From the NCBI GenBank assembly GCA_022315425.1, contig JAIUPT010000038.1, positions 496,001-560,000 on the forward strand: DNA of 64,000 nucleotides, given 5' to 3'. Position 1 is the first letter of the stretch; each line of letters begins with the position of its first letter. Positions 33,535 to 46,352 of the stretch are shown piece by piece. The notes under the pieces were generated by a model. It had not been told where the DNA came from. It ran no database searches and worked only from the letters and a program-made list of their open reading frames with translations. Made by a program: the position numbers and the translations under genes. Source of the stretch: Pseudevernia furfuracea. Taxonomy: Eukaryota; Ascomycota; Lecanoromycetes; Lecanorales; Parmeliaceae.

Positions 33535-34873
33535 TCAGACAGCATCAAGCGGATACAGTTCCACCGAATCATTGCCTTTACCCGCAGCAGCCGAGTCATC
33601 TAACCTATCGAATCCACCATGTCCCTCAACCAGTGCCACATCTTTACTCTTTTCTTTTTGGCGACCAATAGAACTTCCAAACGATGAGATAGACCTGAAC
33701 GGACTCTTCACGTTTCGAAGCCGCGTTGGAAGCATACCCTTCAACAGTGGCCCCATCATGGGGAGGCAGGCGCTAACTATAGCGATACTTGGCTCAATGG
33801 TGGACCAGATGTCTGCATCGACGGCCGTCCCTGTGAGTTGAAAAGCGGGTCAGAGACAGACTTGATCTCTCTGACTGAGAAATGAAGACCTGAACGGATA
33901 GGAAACACACATGTTGGATCCTCGATGTCGACTTTTCCCACAAAGCAGGTACGGACGATACTTGATAAACAAACGCTACAAGCGCAAAGATGAACCATCA
34001 GTCTTGTCCAATGGTTAGAAAGAGTGCGACGTACAAGCCTCCCAAAAGGAAGATTCCCGATATCGCAACCTTCTGTGACTTCTTGACCTGAAGCCTCCAT
34101 ATCACAAATATTGGCAAGATTAATATCGAAATATCCGTGAAGAGATTCAGTATAGCCGTGGACAGCAAGAATGCTTTCATGTTGATACACAGGCCGTAGC
34201 TGGTTCGGTCCCAATATAGAGTGGTCAGATCGCACTCGAAAATAGAGCCGATGAAGGTGCCGAGCCCCAAGAGGACGCTCACGGCGGCGAGACCATAGAG
34301 GCCGATCTTGAATTTGAGGGTGGTGGCTGAGTTCGGAAACATGCGGTGATAGAACAGAAGGACCGAGAGCTTGACGGTTGTGATGGTGACAGAGTAGACG
34401 AATTCGAACGCCCATTGTACCTTTCGAGACGCAGCTCGGTCAGCAGAAGCCATTCCAATCGATTAGAGCACATTCCATACTTTCAGAAATTTGGTTATGA
34501 CATCAAAGTCCAGCTCATAGATGTGTCTACCGGATCCAAAACGTGCGCCTTTACGCGGCGTGGTCAGCTCAGCGTATGAATACAATTGCATTTCGATGAG
34601 ACTGACAAAGGATTAACGTTGCATCGAGGCCTAACGCCAGAATCTGGCCGCAAGGTAAGCACTTTTGCCAAACAACGGGCGACCCCTGTTGTGTGAACCC
34701 ACAAGAGACAAAAAGATCAGATAATCATCGGCTGATACTGGGTTCTTCAGATGCCGTTTGCAGCCCATCCGAAGGACAACTGCCGCGATAGCCAGTACGG
34801 CCATGATGACGCCGGTTACAAAGAGATTGCTATTCCTGTTGGCGCTGCTCTGAAGGGGAGTCTCGGCTTCCAT
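33535..34873 (-). CDS. PTH11-like rhodopsin-domain integral membrane protein
   Basis: Starts at MEAETPLQSSANRNS (34873; a longer start is possible) and stops at 33535. About seven hydrophobic segments: FVTGVIMAVLAIAAVVLRM, DDYLIFLSL, VYSVTITTVKLSVLLFYHRM, YGLAAVSVLLGLGTFIGSIF, a segment around FLLSTAILNLFTDISILILP, VAISGIFLLGGLYVALF, and IVSACLPMMGPLL. The interruptions are short introns whose exons join in frame (for example HIYELDFDVITKFLK to VQWAFEFVY). The soluble tail is Ser-rich. This is the large fungal family of GPCR-like surface proteins that includes Pth11. No CFEM domain is seen. The ligand is unknown. Confidence 0.8.
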
Positions 34874-37100
34874 GACGAGAGTAGTATCAGCCGGTCGTCG
34901 CGGTGTCAATCAGTCTCACTCGTGATCAGCTTCTCTCGATGCAATGAGCTGCCTCGTAGGGAATCAACAATGCAGACAACCACGCGAGTGAAATGGCATA
35001 ACGGAGGAAGCCCGCCTCGACTTAAGAGCAATGCCCAGAATCCTCGAAGCATCTACACGCAGTCGATCTCGTTGTAAGATCCCTAGCGAGCAATGTTCGA
35101 TCTTCCTAGTGTCATGTCTAAAATTCAAGTGTCAGTGCAAGTGCCAGTGCCACGAGTTGTCCAGAGCCAAAGTTACCGAAGCATGTGACCCCCCTGATCT
35201 ATTTTGCGGGGGGAGGTCTATGCTCAGAGCTCGGAGGTTTAATGAACCCTGCAACTGCAGGACGGCGTGTTCTGTGATTCAAGATTCCCCGGTCTGATTG
35301 GTGCGTGATATTTGCGCAAAGATGGGGCTTTCCCGGTTCCGTGTCAAGTTGACTTGCGCTGGTTGGCACAAAAACGCCGAGATTGCAAACATGCGCCTTC
35401 GTTCTGTGGTTTTTGACGATGTCTCGATGAGGAATCCGCCTAGAAGGTCAATCATTCTAGGTGCCTTCTAGCGGTCTTCGATATGCTTTTCTAGCTGTAT
35501 CTAGCGGCTGAGCTTTGACCTCGATGACAGCGGACGACCCAAAAGGACACAGAGATCGGATGCGGGGAAGTGAGCCTTGCGAATTGCAACGGTCTAGATA
35601 ATCGGTCCGCAAGAGATTCACGGTCCTGCCTTTCCTGATGCAACACGGCGTATCGGTTTAGATTCTGACAGCGCCGTTTATGGTCACAACCGAGTGCCGG
35701 GAACCCCAATCGGCATACCTAGGTCGTGGCAACCGAGTTACAGACGTCCTAGAGAGAAAGATGGTGCGCCCCCAACTGAAAAGGTCAGTGGTACTTCGCA
35801 TGGTGTGAGGTATCTTCTTTTCCCCGGCATGGGTGTACCATCAAAGTCTCTCGAAGACGATCTAGCCCACGGTCTAGCTCAGCATCTGCGCTGTGACAAG
35901 AAGCTCTTTGGTGTCTTGCACAAACATCAAATGTACTCGTTGGCCGTTAGCCTCCCACGTAGTCATCGCTGAGCTATTCACGTGAAGCATACCTGCCTTG
36001 ATCGTCATACTTGGGACCATGAGGTTGCAGTCTGCGCATGCGCTCGATGCGTCGCTACCGAGCCGTCCCTCTAATTTTAAGGACAGAGAGATGTAACAGC
36101 GACGTAGTTATCAAAGGTGCAAACACGTCGAGAGGGTCCGTTCGGTGTTACTTGGTCATAGGAGCTCTCTAAGTGCACGCTGCAGGAGCTCTACCAAGAG
36201 ATGTCAGTATAAAAATTTGTCTGCAAAGATCAGTGCCAGCAGTATCCTCAGCACCACCTGACCCAAAATACGCTACACCTTCCCTTTCCAAGGTCACAAC
36301 GATGCCGAAGCATCTTTCTCAGCACTGCTCCTACTTCTCTACCCACATCGAACACGCGCACAAAGAAGAAGCAATCGACCTAAGTGGGAAAGCCGAGCCA
36401 CAATGATCAAAACCAGAATGCAGATATGCAGCCCCTCCATGGCTTCATAGGGAAGGAAGTTATAATGCGGCCGCCTAGCATCAAGCATTTCCTTAACAGC
36501 GGCTATAACGCCAGCGAAGCAAGGAATAGATAAGCAAACCAGGTGCCAGTGAGTCAATATGGTATCTGACACGTTCGTAAGGGATGGTATATATACAAAC
36601 CAGGGAAAGACAATGTATGCGTAAGCCTATGCCGCAAGGGCGAGGCAGGTGAAGGAGGACCAAGAACAAAAAGGAAGTCTTCGCTTGACGTCGAACCTGC
36701 AAGACTGAACACTCCAGAGGTTCGACGGGATAAGGTCGGGAGTTCGAAGAGAAGACCTCCACGGATATCCGAACAGCGACCAAAGCCACTTGACAACGAG
36801 GAAACTTGGAGCTTCCTGTTGCATTCGAATTGTAAAATCATCGGGTCAAGCAGACTAGGTCTCACATCACGCTCTGTCGGCTGATTCTTGGAGAGGAATC
36901 GATAGGAGGAGACAATACCGAGACAGGCACAGGAACAAGGCTCAAGGACCTAGAAATCTCCAAATGCGATCACTAGCAACTACGCTCCTGAGACTCGACG
37001 CTTCATTCCTTCTGAATCTCGAAACACGTACAGGCGCATATTCTTGATGGAGCACACAGACTACCAAGTACGAGTAGAAAGGGAGCTATCCGAGACCTAC
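34874..37100. other. Gene-poor stretch
   Basis: 2.2 kb without a supportable gene. Frames at 35694-35972, 36173-36406 and 36339-36865 lack motifs and splice logic. A short GTGCAAGTGCCAGTGCC-type degenerate repeat lies at about 35130. Confidence 0.4.
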
Positions 37101-37246
37101 GGAGGTCTGCACGTAAAGTCCTACACATGCGCTAGCGGTAGCCCTAACCCTGATACCGGAAAGCGGCCCCAAAATGATAGGCCGGGCGTTATCCGAGGTC
37201 CAAGCGTAAAGTCTTGGCGGGTGCAGGACTTTACGTGCAGACCTCC
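37101..37246. mobile_element. MITE-like element, 146 bp, 22-bp inverted ends
   Basis: 37101-37122 (GGAGGTCTGCACGTAAAGTC then CT) is a perfect inverted repeat of 37225-37246. Just inside the left arm, CATGCGCTAG and TAGCCCTA resemble the element at 23979. It abuts the next element without a gap. Confidence 0.65.
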
Positions 37247-37568
37247 CGAGGGTCGGTGTCAAAAAAGGTTGCCGACTTCGCGCTACCATCCCGCAATTTT
37301 AGTTAGGGGCTTCCCTCGTTCCACCCAAAAACCATGAGATCTTACTCAACTTCAGCAACTCACCTCATAATGCCGAAACGTAAGCATTTTGACACTCCCG
37401 TACCATTCAGGACCGAATCGATCAATGTGAGGAGCGAAATGGCCTTAGTACCAAATTCTAGCTATTCTATTGAGATAATGTAGTTGTTTTCCAGTGTAAT
37501 AGTAGAAATTTCTGGTGGGGGCGCGGAAAAATCCCGAAGTCGGCAACCTTTTTTGACACCGACCCTCG
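37247..37568. mobile_element. MITE, 322 bp, perfect 34-bp terminal inverted repeats
   Basis: 37247-37280 and 37535-37568 are perfect inverted repeats of 34 bp (outer end CGAGGGTCGGTGTC, then a run of six A). The interior codes nothing. TCC flanks both ends and could be a 3-bp target duplication, but this is too short to trust. Confidence 0.8.
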
Positions 37569-38805
37569 TCCGTTCATATTCCTACCCATATTCTTGAGAA
37601 ATAGGACGGGTTATGCAAACCGTTACGACTAGACCAAAAGGTGATCACTGAAGATAAGCCACTAAATGGACTTATACATCAGTTGTAGACTTGCTAGCGT
37701 ACGACCGCTCGCCCAGCTTCTTGCGCTTTCGAGCGTAACTGGTACCACCCACGATCCAATCTCAGCCGTGGTGCCGTAAATGCATGCGTCGACCATGAAT
37801 CGGCTTGTGGACTCTCTGTCCGACATAGCTCGACAAATTTGCGACACGGGCTGCTGGAAAGCAAAGCGTACTCTGGAGTAAGATTTGAATCAACAGCAGA
37901 GGGAGCGAAAAAGGAAAATCGGAGACAAATGATGGCCCGGAGTAGACCCCTGTGGCTCAACACTGAAACTCGCCCGGGACAATTTCCACATGTTTTCACG
38001 ACGCGCCCCAAAAAAAAAACCCGTGCGCGTCATCGACTCATATTTAGTGCGGATAACGTGACTTTGACCAGAAGTCTCATCAACGCCTCGCAGCACTGCA
38101 AGTCTGGCCAGTTACCTATATTTATCTGTGATTTCTCCTCCACATGCACATGTCAGAAATCAGAAATTTGGGGACAATGTTCCGAAGGACACTTCAGGGC
38201 CCAGGCGCAACAGCGTTTGGGGGATATGACCAGACCAATCATTCCCCTTGTTTGACAGCCTCCGAAACCTTGTTTGATTGCAAAAAGCGGCTGCAGCTAT
38301 GCCGGAAAAAGGGAGCCGGCTATACCTGAAGACTCTAGACTCTACCTTAGTCACTAGTGCACTTCAGATCATGACGGGCCACGGCGATCCGCAAAGTCTC
38401 TTGATGCTCCAGCCACTTTTTCTCTTCACTCCTCCTATTACCTTAATTATGAAACCCCAATGCACCAAAATGTCTCGTGCAGTCTAGCTGGGGCTCGCTG
38501 ACGTAACAGCCTTTTCGCTTTTCGCGTTCGACACGCTAACAGCCCTGCCCCGCCAATTTCCCTGCTTTTGAAGCCACAACTTGAGGCGCCGGGCTCCAAT
38601 TACATACCTGTAATGCTCTGCTGTTGCTGCTGGTAACATGACGTAGAAATTAGAAGGGCTCCACGCGCTTGGCAAATAAAGCGTGTTAATATCCCCCCAG
38701 CCTCCTTTTCGTAAATACATCATACTCACTCATCTATACCAAAATCATTCCCCCCCAAAATCTTCACACTTTCTTCCCTTGCTTCATCATCATACCTTAC
38801 CGTTG
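37569..38805. other. Gene-poor stretch and upstream region of the DUF3659 gene
   Basis: No supportable gene. The last 100 bp before the next start are pyrimidine-rich (TTTCTTCCCTTGCTTCATC), as common just upstream of fungal starts. Confidence 0.45.
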
Positions 38806-41800
38806 ATGACAAGCGGGCGATCCAAATCTTCTGCTTCTTACGCATACTACTCCTTTCCTCCCACCCCTGATCGCAATTCTCCAACAGACAGTTCAAAATC
38901 TACCTCAAAAACTCCCTCTCCTCAAACCGCACGTACTTCCAAAAGTATGGCTCCTTCACCCGCCGCCGGCAAGGCCTCTGGCAAAGCACCGACACCGACA
39001 ACACCCACGAAATCGGGTAGAAACCCTCCAAAGCTCGGTCAATCACAAAGCGCTACTACCGACTCACCCAAAGGTGCCGCCAAAGGTGCCGGCAACAAGG
39101 CGTCCAACACTCCCAAGAAAGCTCAAGGCGCCAACCCCACCAACTCTCCCAGCCTCCCTCCGAGGCCGAAGCCTGGCCAAGCTGGTCAGCAAGCCAAGGG
39201 TGCCGCACAGCAGGCGCCTAAAGCTCCAGCGGAAGCTCAAAAACCTGTCGAGGACGCCAAAAAGGGTGTCGAAGACACAACTGAAGACAAGGGCATCGAC
39301 ATGAAGGACAACGACCCAGCAGACGAAGCCGACAACGAAGAGACCGATACTCCCATGGGCAAAGTCAGTCAAGCCGGCAATGAAACCGGCGAGGAAGCGA
39401 GCTCAGCTGTCTCTACCGCCGGTGATGACGCTGAGGACGCAGTTGGTGGTGCCAAAGACACTGCCGAAGACACAGCTGAAGACACAGACGTACCTGACAC
39501 AGACCAAGCTGAAGATACCGCCGATGAGGCTACCGAAGGTGTCGCTGGCGCAGCTGGTGGACTTGCAGGCAAAGCTAAGCAAGGTGCTGATGGCGCTGCC
39601 GAGAAGGCCCAAGACACTGCTGAAGATGTTGAAGACGAGGCCGGCGAGACTGCCGAAGGCGCTCAAGAGAAAGTCGGTGAGACCGCTGAAGGTGCCGAGG
39701 AGACCGCCGGCGAAACTGCCGAAGGCGCTGAAGAGAAAGTCGGTGAGACCGCTGAAGGTGCCGAGGAGACCGCCGGCGAAACTGCCGAAGGGGCTGAAGA
39801 TAAAGTCGGTGAGACTGCTGAAGGTGCCGAGGAGACCGCCGGCGAAACTGCCGAAGGGGCTGAAGACAAGGTCGGTGAGACTGCTGAAGGTGCCGAGGAG
39901 ACCGCTGGCGAGACTGCTGAAGGTGTCGAGGCTCCAGAAGTTGACGATGTCGAGGACGCTGCTGAAGGTGTCGCCGACGAACTTCCAGTGGATCTTTCCG
40001 TGCTCAAGGGTCTCGAAGTTGGCGAGGGTGGAGAAATCCTTGGCGCTGATGGCGAGGCAATAGGGAAGATCGAAGAAGGAGACCCAGAGGATCTCGTTGG
40101 CAAGACCATTGGTGATGACGGAGAAATTCTCGACGAAGACGGAGATGTCATCGGCCGCGCCACTGTTCTCCCGGACAAGGCACAAGAGCTCGCCGATAAA
40201 GCGAAGGGCGATCTTCCTGATGTCAATGTGCTCGATGGGCTTGAGGTTGGTGAAGATGGAGAAATCCTAGGACCAGACGGCACACCACTGGGCAAAATCA
40301 CCGAAGGTAACCCAGAGGACCTCGTCGGTATGACACTGAACGAGAATGGAGAGATCGTTGACGAAGATGGAGACGTCATCGGCAGAGCCGAGGTCGTGGC
40401 AGGAGAAGCCGCCGACAAATTGAACGAAGCTGGCGAGGAAGTTGGCGAGGAAGTTGGCGAAGAGGTCCCCGAGGACGCCGCCGACTTTGATCATGCTGCC
40501 AACGTCGCCGAGATTGCTTCCGGACTCACACCAGATCTTTCTATCCTTCAAGGCAAGAAAGTCAACAAGAAGGGCAAGATCCTCGACGAAGAGGGGGAGA
40601 CTATTGGCCAACTTACCGAAGACTCTGACCCCAAGAAGTGCGCAGGCAAAATTCCCAATGAAGAAGGCGAGATTCTCGATAAAGATGGTGAAGTTGTTGG
40701 CAAGGTCGAAGTTGTCCCTGGAGAAGCCGCCGACGCCGCCATGAAGGAACTCCACCCCGAACTGGTGGAAAAATTGGAGGCGGCTGAGCAGGCTGCCGAG
40801 GAGGCTCAACAGGAAGCTGAGGTTCCACAACTCCCCGGACTCGACATTTTGGAAGGCTTGAAAGTCAATAAGAAGGGTGAAGTTTTGAACGAGGACGGAG
40901 AGCCCATTGCTCGCGTCTCCGAGGGCGAAATAACCGAGCTCGCCGGAAAGAAGATCAACGCTAACGGCGAAGTACTGGACAAAGAAGGCAACGTTATCGG
41001 TAAGGTGGAGCTCATCCCAGAGGCGTTTCCAGATGTTCCCGCAGAGGGCGAGGAAGAGGGTGCCGAAGGGGAGGGTGAGGAGGGCGAGGAGGCCGGGGAA
41101 GAGGCTGGGGAAGAGGCTCCTCAGCTTCCAGGCATGGACATCTTGGAAGGACTCAAAGTCAACAAAAAGGGAGAGGTCGTCAACGAGGATGGCGACGCCA
41201 TCGCCAAGTTGGTTGAGGGCGATCTTGAGACTTGCAAGGGCAAGAAGATCAATGCCCAAGGCGAGGTCATTGATGCTGAGGGTAATGTTCTCGGCAAAGT
41301 CGAATTGATCCCGGAAGCATTCCCCGACGCCGTGCAGCCTGAAGAGGCTGGGGAAGAGGCTCCTCAGCTTCCAGGCATGGACATCTTGGAAGGACTCAAA
41401 GTCAACAAAAAGGGAGAGGTCGTCAACGAGGATGGCGACGCCATCGCCAAGTTGGTTGAGGGCGATCTTGAGACTTGCAAGGGCAAGAAGATCAATGCCC
41501 AAGGCGAGGTCATCGATGCTGAGGGTAATGTTCTCGGCAAAGTCGAATTGATCCCGGAAGCATTCCCCGACGCCGTGCAGCCCGAAGAGGCCGGACCCGA
41601 CTTTTCAGTGCTAGAAGGGTACAAGGTTAACAAGAACGGAGACGTCATCAACGAAGATGGCGAGACACTTGCTAAACTAGTTGAGGGTGACCTTGAGGCT
41701 TGCAAGGGCAAGAAGATCAACCCGCAGGGTGAGGTTCTCGATGCCGAAGGCAATGTCATCGGTAAAGTCGAATTGGCCGGTGCTGCTGCTGAAGAAGAAG

Positions 41801-43997
41801 AGGCAACTGGCCCAGAGCTCCCCCCACTCTCTACGATGGAGGGCATGAGATGTAACAAGGCCGGCAAGATTGTCAATGACGATGGCGATATCGTTGGTGA
41901 ACTTGTCGAAGGAGACGCTAAGAAGCTCAACAAGATGAAGGCCGAGCTCGACGCTGACGGCCAGTTCTGGGATGGTAAAGGAAAGGTCATTGGCAGAGCC
42001 GTCACACTTCCTATAGAAGAGCACGAAGAGGAATCGCCATTTGCAGGTCTTGAAGGTCTTGTCGTTGTCGCTGACGGATGGGTCGAGGACGAGAATCAAA
42101 ACAAAGTTGGTATCATAACCGAAGGCGACCCCAAGAAATTAGTTGGGAGGGCCGTGGACGAAGACGGAGATGTCATCGACAACCGCGGCAATGTTGTTGG
42201 TCACGCGGAACGATACGAGGAGCCTGAAGAGGAGGAAGAGGTCAAAGCTGACCTGTCGATTCTCAAGGGACTTGCAGTCAACAAGCAAGGCAATGTCATT
42301 GGTCCTGATGGCGTTCCAATCGCTCGTCTCGTGGAGGGCAACGCAAAGGAGCTTGCCGGCAAGAAATGCGACGAAGAGGGCCAGCTCTGGAACGATTCCG
42401 GCAAGGTCATCGGGCGTTGCGAGCTCATCCCTGATAACGAGCGTGAAGCTAAACCTGAAGGTCCATTCGCTGGTCTTGAGGGCTGTATCGTTGTCAAAGA
42501 CGCCTTTGTTGAAGATGAGGATGGAAACCGAGTTGGAGTCGTTGTTGAGGGCGATGCGAAGCGACTCATTGGCCGAGCTGTTGATGAGGATGGAGACATT
42601 ATTGACAAGTTTGGCAACGTCAAAGGTCACGCCGAGCCCTATGATGAGCCTGAAGAAGAGGTTGTCGATTTGTCCTCTCTGGACGGAAAGATCGTCAACA
42701 AGGCTGGTAACGTTGTTGATGAGCATGGCACAATCTTTGGCCGTATTGCTGAGGGTGACCCGGAGGAACTGGCTGGAAAGAAGGTCGATGGCCAAGGTCA
42801 AATCTGGAACGACAATGGCAAAGTCATTGGCCAGGCTGAACTTCTTCCAGGAGGACGCACGCAGGCACCGGAAGGTGCATTCGCTGGCTTCGAGAACCTC
42901 GTTGTGGCCGATGAAGGTATGGTGACGGATGGCGCAGGCCAGATTGTTGGCAAGCTGGATGAAGAATCCATGCCAAATGCTGAGAAGCTTCTCGGCCGCA
43001 AGGTTGACGACGATGGAGAGATCCTTGACAAAGCTGGTAATAGCATTGGCAAAGCCATCCGATGGAAGCCGGAAGAGAAGGAGAGACGCATCAATCCTAT
43101 GTCGGGCCACGTGGTCAATAGCAAAGGCGAGGTTCGCGATGAGAACGGTGAATTGCTCGGAATGGTTACTGATGGCCACCTGCCCACACTTGTCGGCTGC
43201 GAGGTCGATGATAACGGCTATGTTGTTGACAACGATGGCAACAAGATCGGTGAATGTACACTCATGGAGAATCTCCCAGAAGACGACGAGGAGGTAGGCC
43301 CGACGGAAGAAGAGCTCCAGAAGGCAGAAGACGCAGAGATTGCGAAGAAGATGAACAACATTGTGCAACAGACCATTGAAAAGATGCAGCCAGTCTGCAA
43401 GAACATCACAGATGTAAGCTTTCCCGCGTCCTGTCCCGTTTTGACCGCCAGCTAACAAATTCATAGCGCATGGACAAAGCGGACCGAACTCCTAAGGAGG
43501 AGCTTGACGAAGAAGAGCTTGTCAAAGACGTTAAGCCCATGATCGAGGAAGGTAACCGCATTCTGCAAGAATGCAACGGTTCCATCCGAGGACTGGATCC
43601 AGACGGACACATCGCTGCCACCGCAAAGGCGCGAGCTGCCGCCGGTGAGGCAACGCCTCAAGAGAACGCCCTAGCCAACTCGCTCAAGGAGCTCACATCC
43701 ACCATCGTGCAAACCATCGAAAACGCAAAGAAGAAGCTCAACGACATGCCCCACGCCAAGAAGGAGCTCAACCCTCTATGGGGCCTGCTCACAGAACCTC
43801 TGTTTCAGATCATCGCTGCCGTCGGTCTGCTGCTCACCGGTGTCCTCGGCCTGGTCGGCAAGCTCCTCAACGGTCTCGGGCTCGGTGGTATCGTCAACGG
43901 TCTGCTTGGTGGCTTGGGCATCGACAAGCTGCTCGGCGGATTGGGCCTCGGTAGCATCGGCAAGTCGCTGGGTCTTGGTGGTGGCAAGAAGAAGTAA
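38806..43997 (+). CDS. Giant DUF3659-repeat protein with C-terminal DUF6987-type domain
   Basis: Exons 38806-43413 and 43467-43997 (1,712 residues); the 53-nt intron is in phase. The N-terminal 400 residues are Lys/Pro/Ser- then Glu/Ala/Thr-rich, with a LEA-like repeat (GETAEGAEEKVGETAEGAEE, about four copies). Then a dozen or so DUF3659 units, each reading like LEGLKVNKKGEVVNEDGDAI followed by GKKINAQGEVIDAEGNVLGK, occur singly or as shorter variants. The C-terminal domain (about residues 1540-1712) begins RMDKADRTPKEEL, has a helical bundle (EGNRILQECNGSIRGLDPDG) and ends with a hydrophobic Gly/Leu segment (LLLTGVLGLVGKLLNGLGLG). Role unknown; a cell-surface, septal or desiccation role would be a guess. 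Two units are an almost exact recent duplication. Confidence 0.85.
39640..39930 (+). repeat. 66-bp tandem repeat coding 22-residue LEA-like units
   Basis: About four units of GAGACNGCNGAAGG-type sequence, each coding GETAEGAEEKVGETAEGAEE-like peptide, with few differences between copies. Confidence 0.85.
41101..41586 (+). repeat. 243-bp in-frame tandem duplication of a DUF3659 unit
   Basis: 41101-41343 and 41344-41586 differ at very few bases (for example T to C near 41269 and 41512), so 81 codons were duplicated recently. Confidence 0.9.
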
Positions 43998-44803
43998 TGA
44001 AAAAGCCGAAGCTCGTGCGTCTATCTGTTGGTCAAGACTGCTTGTACACATTAGGGCATTGCTCCATAGCAGGGGGGTTTTACAAAAAAAAAGGACGGTT
44101 GTCTTATTAGTTACTTGAAGTTTAGCATGTTATCTGCTTTAGTACCATAGGTACGTATGTAATAATACCAATTCTCTCTCACCTTTGACTCCACAACGTG
44201 GCTCGCCCTCAAACGTGTGTTTGAGTCGATGAGGACTCATGTCGTGCCCATATTTCGACGACCGCCAGCGCTCCAATCTCAGTAGGTATGGTTAGTGGTC
44301 GAACTCAAATGGCCGCGGTTGGGATGATGTGGGTGGGATGTGATGGCCTTGGAACATACTTGGATAGCGTTTTTGGAAAAGGCGAGAGGAGGACAAGCAC
44401 GGAAAGCGCGAGTCGTCACTTCAATATTTGTTTCCCCACGTCGAAATTGCATCTATCTATCTATCTTGTTGCATTTACCATTTATCCCACGGATTGAGCA
44501 ATCAGACAGACAGACAGACAGATAAATAATAGCTATGAAATAGAATGTTTCGGTGAGCGCTGGTGCGCCACTTCTGAAAAAAAGACATATCGCCATCCCT
44601 CATGATTCATTCATTGCACGCTGACTTCGAAATGGAACTTTTTTGTTGCCCTCCCTGCAGCGCGAGAAGAAAGTCTCTCGTCCTAGCTCCACACCCTACT
44701 TCCCCTCCCTGAACATTACGGAAGCTCTCTTCATCTCATCGGAGCGTCGCTCAGCGAGTATACTTGAACTTGGTTGAGTCTGTCAGTGCCACCATACCGC
44801 CTT
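43998..44803. other. Intergenic stretch with microsatellite
   Basis: Lies between two convergent genes. ATCT and then GACA tetranucleotide tracts run from about 44453 to 44522. A small perfect hairpin (CTCAAAC-loop-GTTTGAG) lies at 44208-44225. No gene seen. Confidence 0.5.
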
Positions 44804-46352
44804 CTAGTCACCCTTCTGTACAGCTCTACCGTTCGGCACATGCTTCTCTGGTGCAAAACCATTGGTCACGCTCTTCTCATCCACTGCACTTTGACCTGGA
44901 GCAGGCTTTTTGGTGATTGTCAGACAGTTGATGCCTAAATAGGCACAGATGCTATTGATGACCAAGAGCGCCCAACGGAAGTAGACTACCATTGCGAACA
45001 CGAAGTAGGCTCGTAGATACCAAAGTTCCACTTCTGCACTGACTGGAGATAGACCAACTCGTGGCAGATTACCCAATACGGCGCCCCCGATTAGAGGGAT
45101 CAGCATTACGGTCCAGTAGGGAAACGGCTGCCGTGTTAGATGGGCCAAGATTATCTTTGTTGTCATGCGTCCGAAAACGAACGACATGGTCAAACAGAAC
45201 AGTACCAGTCTGTTCTCACGCATCAGAGTCGAGTAGGGTGAGTAGAGCCAAGCGCAGATGGAAGCTGTGTAGACCGCGATTGGCGTCCACTCCAAGAATA
45301 CAGGAGCCACAGGAAGAGCTTGCTCACGACGAGCCTTGACAACATTGTAAACGCAAGCCGGCAGGTGGGCGACCAAAAAGGTGCCAAGTATAATTGGGAT
45401 CCAGAGATCGATCACAGAGTTGTTCCCAACAATCTCGGAATGACCTACTAGGTCTGAGATAGGTTGGTGCCATATTTGGGGTCCGTAATAGCCTGATAAT
45501 ATCATGAAAGTACAGGCGAGGATGAGTCCCTCTGGATCAAATTAGCGAAGATGTGGAGACATAAACGAGCCGCCGTACCTGTAGGACCGTTGAAATACCC
45601 CAAGTACAGCGTGTGGGTGTGGTATGTCTCCCATGTGGAGAAGAACATAGGCAGACATGGTATTAGGGCGGTGAACACTCCTTTGGGCGTAGGTCCCAAA
45701 GCCAAGGCAGCCGTTTCGCACAAGCTTGCAAGCGTACAGTTCAGAGAGTCAATGCCATGACTGGCCAACGTTTAGCATCACATCCATCGCATCTCACGTG
45801 GTCCGAACGTACTCGAATAGCTCCCCCAATCCACTAGACTGTCCTGTGCGCCGCGCTTGCTTGCCGTCGACGTTGTCCATTGTTGAATACCTGGGACCGA
45901 AAGATATATCAGCATCCCCGCTCAAATGCCCCTTTTCTATCGCAGCTCACATCCACAACCCAACGGCAAAGCTATAATACAGCCATGACGGTCCCTAGGG
46001 CTTATTCAGCAACCCCAAGACACAGACCAACGAGGGAGACCAGATGTAGAAATTGCTGCGTACCGGTCCTACCAGATCCGGCATCCAGACCTCTAAACAT
46101 ATAACATTGGTAAGGATGAAAAAGAATCCCAGGAGGGTGACCATGTTTGGGGCGAGCCATAGCGGCAGTAGTTCCACGAACGCGTTCCACTATCCATGAT
46201 AGGTTGGCAGGACTTCAGGCGTAGGAGGAAGTGGGTTCCACGTACATAATGCCGTAAGATGTAGTGAGATATCAGGGACTTATCGACGCTCGAGTACTTG
46301 TAGGACTTGAGGTGGACGAGAGCCTCTTCGGATACACATTCTGCAGCAGCCT
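44804..46352 (-). CDS. CPT1: CDP-alcohol phosphotransferase (choline/ethanolamine phosphotransferase)
   Basis: Makes phosphatidylcholine or phosphatidylethanolamine from CDP-choline or CDP-ethanolamine and diacylglycerol in the ER/Golgi membrane (Kennedy pathway). Exons read VSEEALVHLKSYKYSSVDKS, then SHYILRHY; FVELLPLWLAPNMVTLLGFF; SWLYYSFAVGLWM; YSTMDNVDGKQARRTGQ followed by GELFDHGIDSLNCTL. This holds the full family signature DGxxARx8GxxxDxxxD. The hydrophobic C-terminal part (45768-44804) has several membrane helices and a charged tail (TITKKPAPGQSAVDEKS). Introns are short. The first exon is not resolved: the frame is open upstream of 46352 without an ATG, so a small 5' exon is missing from this call. 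Confidence 0.85.

Noticed and set aside
39403..43464. Long antisense frames of 251-441 codons opposite the DUF3659 gene
   Set aside because: They follow the codon periodicity of the repeats (Ser/Phe/Leu-rich mirror of Glu/Gly/Lys), have no motifs, and vanish where the repeats end.
44208..44225. Small perfect hairpin near GATGAGGACTC, checked as a possible ribozyme
   Set aside because: The conserved hammerhead core (CUGAUGA with GAAA) is not present.
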